Below the pieces are notes generated by a model. It saw only the letters and a program-made list of their open reading frames with translations. It was not told the DNA's origin and did no database searches. A stretch of 64,000 nt of DNA, taken from positions 57,323,451 through 57,387,450 of the forward strand of contig OY998178.1 of assembly GCA_963921935.1 (NCBI GenBank). The letters are read 5' to 3'. Each line of letters opens with the position of its first letter. Positions within the stretch are counted from its first letter, which is position 1. The DNA is from Galeruca laticollis (taxonomy: Eukaryota > Arthropoda > Insecta > Coleoptera > Chrysomelidae). A program made the translations under genes and the position numbers. Of this stretch, positions 1 through 12,200 are shown piece by piece.

Positions 1-537
1 TCCGATCATGTCTTGTGACGGCTCATTTTATTAAATGATGATACAAATCAAAATATGAAATACCTTTCTTTTGATGGCACAGTCAACTTTCTGAATTAAA
101 TTATGTCATAACAAAGTCCCTATTGTTTGGCCTACTCTAGTTTCCCTAGTTATTGGACTTTTTATTGCCACAATTTTATACGAAAAAACCGAAACTGTAC
201 AAAAGGATTTGTTTTAAAAATTGGAAGCGTCACGTTTCAGTCAGTGTGTGAAGTAGAACTTTATTGGAGACTGCGTATTTTCACGTCCATGACTGGATAA
301 TTTTTAGTCTTATTTGTCAACCATCTGTTCCGTGGGCTTCTTAATAAACTTTTTTCCTTTCAGTAATTCTTTGCCAAAATTTCAATTACCTTAAACAAAT
401 AGCTCTTCTACGTATCTAACAACGTCAAGCATAGACTATTAATGAACAATTAGTGATTTTTAAATTCGTTTATTATCAAATAGACCATTTAAAGAGGAGA
501 TTGGGAGTATTTTAAATTCAAAATACCATTCTAGGAC
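1..537 (+). other. TMEM181 5' flank and 5' UTR
   Basis: AT-rich, without a recognisable ORF or promoter motif. The transcription start cannot be placed by eye; the 5' UTR lies somewhere upstream of 538. Confidence 0.5.
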
Positions 538-698
538 ATGCCACCCAAAGCAGACAACCCAACATTCGGTTACACTTACCATTTACCAACAGGAGGATGG
601 TCAGCTAAATTGCGAAACCTTTTATCACAATTTTCGGATATTTTCAGTGAGTTTGATAAATACATAGCTCCAGCTTATCATCACGATCGTTGCGAGAG
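538..698 (+). CDS. TMEM181: TMEM181 exon 1 (start codon)
   Basis: Begins MPPKADNPTFGYTYHLPTGG. In-frame TAG at 532-534 fixes the start. Donor AG|GTAAAT at 699, phase 2. Predicted cytosolic N-terminus. Confidence 0.88.
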
Positions 699-3600
699 GT
701 AAATTTGAAATATAACAAACTTTATTGAATTTTACATCAATTTCTTTAATTTTAGATCCGTTCAAATGAGATTATATTCGATGCACAAAAGAGAACTATG
801 TGCTGTATTTATGACTTTTTTTATTTCATTTGGCTTGGGAATATTTGTAGGAGTTGCAGGTAGGTTTACATTGAAAATTTAGAGACTTTTTCTATTTAAT
901 TTGGCTTGGGAATATTTGTAGAAGTTGCAGATAGGTTTAAATTAAAAATTTAGAAAGTAAGTGAGTTCATGAAAGTTGTTTTTAATTCCAAAACTCGTGC
1001 GAAAACATTCTCTTAATCTCAATACTACGTTTAAAGACTGGTAATATTGTTCACATGTGACGTCACACTCGCTCTATGATGCGCATCGATTTTTATAGTG
1101 TAAGATCTATATTTTATGTCAATTATAATGTCTCAGTAATCAAGATTGTAAATTCTGAAACGGAGATTGAAGCATTAATTATACACAAATAATTGTTCAA
1201 ATAGTAATAAACGCATTTTTTTATAGGTCCTCCAATAACAATGAGTACCATTGTGGATGGAATTTCCTTGTTACCGAAATACAACAGCACCAACGCAGTT
1301 GTCAGCAAAAGTATCGCTACTGGACCATTCATAATGAAAACACCAAAATTATCGACTTATTCCCAACAACTTTGGATTATAGCTAAGTTATCTATAGAAA
1401 ATATAGACGGTAAGGAAATGATTATATAGGTATGTGGCAAGCACAGATCAAAATTATTTAAGCAGTCGTTTCAAATTGGTCGCTAATAAAGCTACAACTG
1501 ATAAATTTTAATGAAACTATAGAATCTGGCCGTTTCAAATTTGACTGATAAAACTATAGCTAATTAAGATAAAGGTTAATGAAGCTGCCGGATCTTTGAC
1601 AACTGATAGTTTTTTTATTTTTTACCTATACATAACAAGCTCTGGAAAAGAAAAACGACAAGTAAATCAATGTTTCACAATTTCTAATATTTTTAAAAAC
1701 TTATATTGTTTATTTTGACACAAAACCTTATTCAGTAAATCTGCAGGCATCTCTACAGGTTCCCTGATTTTTTACTTGAACTTAGTTATTACTTATACGT
1801 TCTCAACAAACACGCACATCAATAATAAATCTACAAATATAAAATAAAATACTAAGAAAGGTTACAAATGAATATTTTTTGTATTTCTTTTGTATAAGTA
1901 AAATGTTTCTCGTATTAGCCCCCAAATGTAGTCACCATCAATCATATTCTCATCATATTTTCCTGGATATAGTTGTTCAAAATTCATCATTTCTTGATGA
2001 AAGTATTCCCCTTGCTCTTCTAATGTGCCAATAAGTTATCTTTAAATTGATCTAAGTGAGCATGTGACTTTGAGGTACATTCTGCAACTCATGCATTTGA
2101 AGTTATCAAACTTTGTAGCTTTTTAATGCCAAGTAAGTTCTAATACTGCTTTAATGCTTAACCAGTTTGCTTTTCTTATGAGTTCAGTAAACGTGAGAAT
2201 TGGTCACTGACCATTATATGATTCATATCTGGATCAACGACAGTACTACCTCTTAGAGAAGAAACTTCAGAATCTTGTCGAAGATACTCCACAAATTACT
2301 TCATGAGACCTAATTTCATATCACCGGCCAGGCATTTTCTTCATACTGTCGTAAGAAGGGTCCGTGCCAATCCGACCCTGTTGTTTGTTTACATAGTCGA
2401 GCGAACATGTCTTAAGGTGATGTCAGACGGTTCACTCGGAGAAATGATGACTCAAGCGAGTATTCACTTTTTTTTATTCCACGCTCACACGACACATTGA
2501 AAATGATAAAAAAATTAACGTTATTCAGTCATTTTCTCGAATATGTCGTCAAGCGAAATTGTGCGCCGAGAAATTCATTTAAATTGCGATCATTTGATCA
2601 AAGAATTGGAAAAAACAAGCAAAGAGTTGGTGTGTACGATCATCATCAATTTATTTCCATCGTAAAGGAGAGCTGCGTAGATACCAAAAGTCGTTGTTCC
2701 TAAAAAAATTTCATTTTTATTATTATATTGTTTTTATTGAATAATGTACTTATAAAAACAAACTTCATTTGCTATTAATATAGTCTGTGGTTACTTTTCG
2801 TTGTAGAAAATCAAAAATGTTTATTTGATAACAAACCAAAATAGAAGTTTTTTCTATTGTGCTTTTTTGACATAGGAGCAGTGTCCTACTCTACTGCGCT
2901 GATAAGTCTCTTTACTGAGCACATATACAATTTTTACAATCTCTCACTTTCCAAGCTAAAATATGAGTAGAAAATGGAATTTCCAAATCTTTTACTACCA
3001 TTTCAAAATATATTTAATTATACCTATACTATGTTTGTTTCCAGGAGAAATCATTGACAAATTATTTGGGGTATCCGTAGCCCTATCAGGGTTATCTGTA
3101 GAACATAAACCTGTAACCGTATTGGATCTTAATAAAAACAATAGGTTAGTACAGAATTTTTGATACATACAGTAGAAACGATGGAGCTTCTCCATCACGT
3201 GACTGTTACGCCAGCAACAATATTCATATGAATTAAATCAAAACTTCTGTCAACTCACTAGAAATAATCGTTATGACTAATATAACAAAGGTCGGCATTT
3301 TACGAATTGGTAATTAAACAAGAAATTTAACTTTTTTAATTGTGTTTATTTCATGTATATGGTTAACATCGACATATTTATTAAAACTATCGATATACTG
3401 GGTGAATAAGTCATAAAATCCGAAATTAATATTAACCATGCTGGCTGATTAGTGGAGAGCTGATTTTTTGTAGGATTACTTGGATTTTATATAAGTACAT
3501 ACAATTTATGTAGTTAATGAAACTGACGTAATATTTAGTCTACTGATAGGGTGTCCTCTAAAACTTTTGAAATTACACTTTCTAAGCTGATTACATTAGT

Positions 3601-6600
3601 ACGATTTTTTTGGATAGGCTATAGATTGTAAATAGAAGATTCCCACACAGCTTGAAGGTCGACGTTTCGGTAAATATATTACTATGATCAGGGCAACACA
3701 TCAAATGTAATTTATGTCATATTAAAAGCAAAAAATAGAAATATACGCAACAGTCATCAAAAATAAAATTTAAACACTACTAGAAACGGAAAAACACAGA
3801 CGAACTTTAGAAAAGTTTTAACTGGAACCCAAAGCCCTATATATCTAATTAGTGGCTGGCCCTTTACATCAGCAGCTATTAACAAATAAGTAGAAGAGGA
3901 CTACAAAAATAATAATGATTCGTAGCTTCTGAAACACATGTTTACAGCAGTGAGTACAAGCAACATATATATTATTCATATGACAAATCTTGATTTACAG
4001 TTCATCCGTTTCGGAATCTGAGCTGTCTTCAACAGTATTTATTATCACTGGTTCAATATGTATGTTCACCAAATTTTGTTCTCGAGTAAATCAGTCTTCG
4101 ATTATTTTTTCGGTATGCCTAACACAATTATTCCAAACATTTGCACTACAATTTTCCAATGCTTCTATCCACATACTCAAGACCCTTTCATCACCGTAGC
4201 CATCTCTGTCAATATACTTATTATAATATGTTTCGTAGGGTGCCCAAATAAGCTCAATAGCATTAAATTCGCAATGGTAGGGCAGTAACCTTAAGACTTC
4301 ATGACCATGTTTTCGGAACAATTCTTCAACGACATATACATTTTCTTTCCGGTTCATTTTAGCCATTTGTAATAGTGGAGGTCTTGAGAGGTTTGTATTA
4401 AAGTCAGCATTGTTCACTTTTAACCAAGTGATTATTTCATATTTTTTGACGCAGTGGGAGGTTGCTTCTCTGTTAGTATACTATGATAAGGCGTATTGTC
4501 CATTACAATTACCAACGATTCTCCTAAATTCGAAATTAACTGTGTCGCAACCCACTTTGTAAATGTTTCACCGTTCATTTCCCCGAGGTGATCTGACGAC
4601 GATTATTTAGAGGAAAACACTAAACTGGCATCTTCCACAAATCCTTTGTATGAACCAGCGTGAACAATAATAAAACGTTTACCATCGTAACCTCCTGGTT
4701 GACGTACACTTCTAGCATTACTGTCCTGCCAAGAAGTTAATTTGGTTCCTTTGGCATATATCCATGTTTCATCTAAAAATATAATTTGTCTTGATAATAC
4801 ACTATTAAGATTTTCTTTATATCTCTATATTTTCGAAGAAAGCGTGCTCTTTGTCTAGCAATATTTGTTCGTTCTATTAATGCTCTTGTGTTGTCTTCCT
4901 TTTTATATTTAAATCCCAAACGTTTCAATAACATCAATAAAGAGGTATTTCCAACAGGAAGAATTTCATTATTTTTTAGTTCGCCATTCATGGTTTTCAC
5001 ACTAACATGTTTCCCTAAAAAATAAAAAGTTTTAAATTATCATTATCCTAAACAAAACAAAAGATTTTTTTATATTTACTTTATACTAAATTTGATCACA
5101 CATTTTTGATATTCAGATTTTTTATTATTTGTACCAAGTAATGTATTGAACAACCCCTTATATGTGACATCAAAAAATTTTAATCATAAAACTAAATTGT
5201 GGAAAACACAATCTATAGTCTGACCGAACAAATTGGTAAACATTTACGAATAGTACTCAGCTTAGAAATCAGCACATGTAGAAGCTATAATTTATCACAT
5301 TTATATTAAAAATATGCTCAACTTTCTGTATTCTTAAACTTTCATTACTCAGAACCTCTATAATAAGATTTTCATATACCACAATATAAGCTGTTGGTGA
5401 AAAATCACACTGTATAGATAATACTACATGAACTATGATGTGTAATCTTAATTATTAAGGTACTATGATGATCTTACTTCTCTTCTATTTAAAGTGTAAG
5501 CTAACTGTAATCTAAGGGTTGAGAACATGGAAGGTGTTGTATTATTGTTTCACATATTTGTTTACTTACTTTGTTCATACATGTTATATAAGGTATTCCG
5601 TACTGCCATTTTGGTTCCCTCAGGTAAATCCTGTGTTTTTATTTTTAATCGAGGTGTCTGACTGAGTGACGTTGGGAAAGTTGGATTATTTTCCTCCCTT
5701 TTTTTAAGGGAGCATACCGTTTTTACAGAAATTTTCAGTGCAGTTGCCACTCTCTGAAATATAATTTTACATACAAATGTTCTTAAATATATGTTAATTT
5801 TAGTATAATACCTCCTGAACAGATGAGATAGTTTGAAAAGGTCCGCCGTTGTTTTTTTTCCATCTCAAAATATTCAATTAAGTTTATAACAAACTCCTGT
5901 GATCGTGAATTAAGCCATTTTCCAGACATTATCTGAAAATAACTGTTGGTTAATATACCGTTACAAGTACAATCAGACACTTGATTCATGCAACTTTGAA
6001 AACTCTACAGAGATTTACAAATTTTGGAGAATTATAAATACTATTTACCATAAATAAGAAGTAAAATAAGCATTGTAATATTCCCGTCTCACGGCATTTT
6101 AGGTATTATCAAATGTCGAAAGTTTACAATTTGATAATGTACTATATTAGGACTTACCAATATCAAATAGAATAAAAAGTCAAATTAGTTCTTACAAGAA
6201 CTGATTTTAACAATAAATACACTTTCAATCCAAAAATTCGCTAAACACAAGACAGTAAACTAAGCTCGCATAACCTCAAATGTGGTAATGTCAAATTCAA
6301 CTTATCGTACGACCAGCTATTCACGTTACGTCAATTATATCGTTGTCTCTCTCCACGATTACTACAGCAAATTGAAAGAAACTATTACGTATGTCTTGTA
6401 GTTGGTCTTGTGAATTATATTGATAGATAGAAAATATGTGTTACATAAATCGTAGATTGGGTCACGTGATGGAAAAGCTTCACCGTTTTTACTGTAATAT
6501 AAGTGACACTCAAATCGACCTACTTGTTGGGGACTCAAGGGTCTTTCGCGGAAGATCCCGCGTTTTCTAAAAACAAGATAGCCGTATACTCGTATATTGC

Positions 6601-9222
6601 TTATCAGTAAGTTGGTCGCTGCATACTTCGGCATCTTCCGTTCCGTTATAACATCGTTATCGCAATGTTGTTGATTGATTTAGTGCGTGATTTGCACACT
6701 GAAGAAAAAGCTGTGAAATTTTCACAAAACAACCTAACCTAAACTACTTGTGGAGGCGCAGGTATCAGGGGAGTTATTTAACCAAATATGTAATGACATC
6801 AAATCATACTAGGCACCAGAATAAAAATAAAATACTGACATTGTAGTGTCTTAATTGTACCTACTCGCAGTGTGAGTTTGTAGCGTACATAAGTGTTTTG
6901 CCCTCATGTCCCAATTAAAAGAATTTTGAACAATTCGGAAATTAATTTATATTACCTTCAAAATCAAACTTTATGAAAATTACAGTTTATTAAAATGTTT
7001 TAAAAAATGGATGATTTTCTGTAAAAGACCCTGTAAAAACGAAGAGAAAAACGACGAATACTAACACACCATAGACATATAATACACAGTAGATGAAGCA
7101 TTTCATTCATAAATTGATGTTTGTTTTGTCTCCAATATTTAGAAAGAAACAAAAGATTTTTTAAACTGATTAAATAGAGACTTTAATGTTTGTACTGTTA
7201 TGGCAACGCCGCACAATTAATATTTACTTACGAAAAGACACTTTGTCACCCATAATATCGAGTTTTTGACACAAAATACACTCCCGCGCTATTAGTAATA
7301 GTTTTAACCAACAAAATAGTCACAAAATACATAAAACACTTTAAAATAATCTCAAAACGCTTCTAGCAACAACAAAACCCCTTGAAAACGTCGCAACTAA
7401 AAAATGGGCGGACCTTCCATTAATCATTTAAAGAATATCTTAAAATTTATTTTTCTTGCGATATTGCCGCATCTAACAGGAAAGTTATAGGTGATTATAT
7501 TAATTATATTAATATTTTGCATAAACTGTTTTTTCGTGCAATTGCACGCGAAGTCAGTATTTCGCGTTCTCAGAACAGTCCGCGAAATTTAATTTCGCAG
7601 CCGTTACCCATAGCAACGGCCGCGAAACCAAACGTCACTTCCACATTTGAATATCACTTCCAAATTTGACATTTCGAAAATACTACAAAGACAATGATTA
7701 TTTTTTATTGAATACCAACAAATACACAAGTACTTATATTATTGTGATGTTTTTGTTATTTATATAAACAATAAACGGGTGGGATAAATTTTAAACACTC
7801 GGTATGGCTACTTACTAATTTATTGAAACACTAACTCACTAACACTTAATTTATATATACTCAGTACATTCACTTAAACTAATTTATATAATCACTTAAT
7901 TTATATGCACTTATTTACTGTTCAACTCACGATGTCAAATTATAAAACTAACTAACTCTTCCTGATCAGTCCCCTTATATACTAGTGCCTTTTGTACTAG
8001 AGAATTCCGGGCTGCGGCTTATACACACAAATAATTTTTCTTGCCTTTTCTAGATAACTCTGTTCACAAAAACCAGTTCTAGATAAGATAGTCTCAATCG
8101 TAAACAGTTTTTTATAACTGCGTATCCGCCATAATTTTAACTATTATACCTGGCTTAGACAGGGTCGGTTTTAGGGACTATACCAGTGTGCTGTTTCGTA
8201 ACATTATTTAGAATGAACACTTTTTACAACATTTGATTTCTGCATCAAATAAGCCAATAAAATGTTTTCAGACATCGTCTTAATATTCTGTTTGTCACAC
8301 CAATCTTTAAACTCGCCGTAACATTTTTCGTACTGCCGTTTCGATTTTTCGGGTATTAAAACGGAAAGCGCCGAATTTACAACGCTTTTGAGTTCAGGAG
8401 GAGTGGAAGATACTGAAATATCGTTATCAGTATCAGACATTTTGCGTTTTGTCAAGAACTGTCAAACTATTATGTATATATTGAAACAAATAATTTCCAT
8501 AGCACTCGTTAACATTGTTAAATAAAATGAACTGCTGTTGATTTTAGAGCAATATAATATATTTATTTACAATTACCTAGTTTAATAATTTTAACGATTG
8601 CACGAAAAATAGTGTGTATGCCATGGCCGCGAAACTTTTTAACGACCTCAAGATTATCTTGCCTCGGCCGCAAGCGGCCTCGGCGATAACTATTCTTTCG
8701 GTACGTTAAAAAGGCATTTCGCGGCCTAAGCATCCAAATAACTATTTTGGTTCAGAAATATATGCATTGACTTGAACAGTATGAATGCACGTAAAATATG
8801 CGTAACCAATAAATAGGGTCATTTAGTAATTTTACCTATCAAAATAACTTCACTAAATCCATCAGTGTTATGGATAAGTACAATCTGGCAATGGCACACA
8901 TCACAGCAAGTACAGAGCATGTCCTTTCTTAATACATTTACTAAATAACTATGCACTACATTTTTTTTGTAATGTTTGGACACTTTTCAATGTAAATAAT
9001 TGTATCTACTTGTAATTATATATTCATTGAACACACAAATTTTTGTATAGTTAAAGAGTCCGTCCTGACATAAAATCACGTAGAGAAAAACAAGAATAAC
9101 AGTTCGTCGCTATTCGCTTGATCTCCAGCAATTTTTCAAACACAAGTTCTCAAGATCTATGTTTTTGTATTTAGTATCAATACAAATGATGTCAAAAATA
9201 ATAAATTTTCCATTAAATATTC

Positions 9223-9264
<42 letters not shown>

Positions 9265-12200
9265 CAATCCCCGGGGTATTCTCATTGTAGTAGCCTCAAT
9301 ATTTTTTCATCTCATTTTTGATCTAGTTTTTAATCAGCTATTGGTATATTTGCTTAGTTTCATTCACTTTATTGCCTTCCGAATTTCTTCTGTTTTCCTG
9401 TTGATACAGTGTTCTCATTTTTAATTTTTTTTGTCTGCCCTGTCTGTGAGGTTCAGCACCTTCCTCTGTTAACATCTTTCATATTCATAAGTGTGTTTAG
9501 TCACATCTCTTTGATTTTCTGTATAGATGTCATTTTTCCCTACACTTAGTGTACGGTCACACATAGTGCGTTTATAGCGACATAAACGCGTTTGACGTCC
9601 TATACTTTACGCGTTTAACGATTTTATTGCGATTTATGTCCATTAAAAACAATCAAAAGAAGCTGCCGCGTGCTGCGTGTATGCAGTTTTTTTAAGATGT
9701 CGACTAGTAAAGTTGCACGAAAGTTATTATTTACGGAAAACATGAAACTTAAATTAGATGACGGCGATGAGTCTTTCTGGAATTATGAGCTGAATCAAGA
9801 GAAAACCACAAAGGAGGAATACCATACTCTTTTCATCTCTCCAGTTAAGGCAACAAGCTGATACATTTTTTGAATACTGAACGACCATTAAAACCTTTGA
9901 CTAAACATTGAATAGTTATTAAACATCGATTACTGAAAACTGAACTGAACTGCACACACGTTATTTCGCCAAAAGAAATACTAGTTGTAACATTAAGGTG
10001 AGTAGGTACACTATACAAGCAATCCTTTTATGGTTTTATATTTAAGAGTGGCTTATATTTTTGATGCATTTTCAATTGAAAATAATTGTAGCAGCCCTAA
10101 GAAAAATCGGTATATCTTGTGGCTTGCTCCCACCACTGGTTGTTAGCGCTTCTTTTCTCACATTCTCCTCTAGAGCCACATGTGATAGCATCGGCGTGGA
10201 ACGTAGCGAACTCTGGTGGGATACAGTGATAGACGGAGCCATAAGTGATAGCAATAGAGTGGATCTTCGTGAATTCTGCTATGATGCGGTAATAGCCGAG
10301 CGACTAAATAAACGTAAATTTTCCTTGTAGAGTAATTCCTGAAACTGAATTCTCAGACACACTTTACTAGTTCGTGGTAGTAATTTATAATCCGGAATCA
10401 AACTTCTAAAGAACAATACATCTTCATGTTCCTCTTCTTTAAGAAGTTTAATCTTTTTACTTTCAATATCCAACATTTTTTGCCTGTAATTTTCGTCTAT
10501 CACCTTCCGTTTCTTTTCAACAGTCCTGTTTTTTAAGTTTGTATTTGAAGTTGAAGGTTTTCGGCATTTTCTGCAGAAACAAATGCCGTTGGAGCGTGTG
10601 AATGGCTTTCACTGGGCTCTTGAGACTGCGACTTGTCATAGTTTTCAATTTTCACTTTCCAATCCCTCAGTTACAGCAGTATCTTCTTCACTTTGAGAAT
10701 CCCTATCTTCACCATCCAAAGCAATGAACATTTTTACGCAAATCGTCAAAGACACGACGCAATCGACGGTCACAAAAACTAATTTGTTTTCCGTCTAACG
10801 CTTAAGAAGTGCCATACGTCACATGCTTCTTGTCGGACGAGTCGCATATATTTACATTGTTTTATTCATAATCGCAAAAGACGTCCAAAAACGCTTTACT
10901 CGCGAAACGCGTTTATGTCGCTATAAACGCGTTCTTTGTGGCCGTATACTTACCCATAATTTTGTCTAATCTTACTTCTCTATTTTCATAGTTCGTAGTC
11001 CGTTCGTTCTATTTCACTTTCCCAAATTATCTCAGCAACTCTGTTTTCTCTTTGTTTAGTTCTTTATTTAATAATCCACCGTGGGATGTACCCTGGATAA
11101 TATTCTCCGTGACTGACTCTCCTGAACAGCCGAAGTCAGTTTTAAAGATAACTCCTCGGAAGATCTTTTACTTATCCTCTTTTGATAAACACGTTTTAGC
11201 TTCCCTTAAAGTCATGGCATCCATACTAGCTTAACGCTTAGTCGTAATAGTTGTTAGTTTGGAAGGCACTCTCCGACTACCTAGTTACTAGTTAGGGGAG
11301 AGTGGTCGAATATCGACCACTTAAGCAAAATTGTTCATAACTGTATATGTAATATATGTATAAAGACGCTTTGTATATGAAATTACCTCAAAAACTATAA
11401 GTAACGTTATGGCAAAAAAAGATAATGGAATAAATAATGTTTGTTCTTTTCTAATGTACAAAACTCATACCGGTACTTTTCTGGATAATATCGACCAGTC
11501 GGATAAAATCAACCATAAAGTCGGGTAATGTCAACCATATCGGGTAATATCAACCAAATTTTTTAAATTTAGTTTATTCAAAAAGTAAGGTTACAACAAA
11601 CTTTTTAACATTTACTACAAACATAATCTTTAGCATTTTCAATGATTGTGCAATCTGCATGCGTCCACACGGCACATGAACGGCATCTCCACCATACTTC
11701 ATTTGATTTTCCAAACTCTTGACAAACAGAACATATGTCGGCATTTGTAGAATTATCTTTCTTTTCGGGAACTATACGTCGTGAAGCTTTTTTCAGCTTC
11801 TCCTGTTTAATATCTTTTTGTTTTTCTAACTTCTTCAGTTTTTGTTGCTTTTTCTCTTCTTTATTTTCCAATTCCTCTTTTAATGGCGTTGAGGTCAGTA
11901 TCTGGGAGTGCTTGGTTTTTCGCGATTTGGTTCTAGTTGTTACTGTTGGCAAGGGTAGAAGTTCTGCAAAGCTTCTATTTTCCACGGGTAGCTGAAGTGT
12001 CGGATCATCATCGTCGGTCAATTCATCGTCTACAATTTCTTCAAGCTCTAATTCTGAAGATTCACTACCAAAGGAAGGTGTACGGTGACGTTTTGTCTTA
12101 GATGGTCCAGGGATAGGCGACGGAGCTTTTAATGGAGATGGTTGTTGAACTGTGGAGGTAGGTGATATAGGAAGTGCTCTTTTCATGGAAGGTGGATCGT

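Larger units (their letters stand above)
3170..6494 (-). mobile_element. Tc1/mariner-IS630 superfamily DNA transposon (3.3 kb)
   Basis: Terminal inverted repeats starting CAGTARAAACGRTGRAGC match at 30 of 34 positions (3170-3203 and 6461-6494). Both ends are flanked by TA (3168-3169 and 6495-6496), the target dinucleotide of this superfamily. It contains a minus-strand DDE transposase relic and lies in TMEM181 intron 4, antisense to the gene. Confidence 0.8.
9549..10949. mobile_element. PIF/Harbinger-type non-autonomous element (1.4 kb)
   Basis: Ends GTGTACGGTCACACA and GTATACGGCCACAAA (inverted) share a further identical run GCGTTTATAGCGACATAAAC. The element is flanked by the trinucleotide TTA at 9546-9548 and 10950-10952, the usual PIF/Harbinger target duplication. 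It holds a BESS-motif relic but no nuclease ORF. Confidence 0.8.

Noticed and set aside
6362..6634. 90-codon minus ORF with GIFRERPLSPQQVGRF
   Set aside because: It crosses the terminal repeat and outer boundary of the Tc1-like element, so it mixes two unrelated sequences.
6735..6747. AACCTAACCTAA resembling insect telomere repeats
   Set aside because: Only two units; occurs by chance in AT-rich DNA.
10061..10330. 89-codon + strand ORF in the Harbinger-type element
   Set aside because: Overlaps the BESS relic and an opposite ORF, with no recognisable motif; likely chance.
11735..11995. Long + strand ORF rich in Ser/Phe
   Set aside because: Shadow of the low-complexity Lys/Glu region of the pogo transposase on the other strand.
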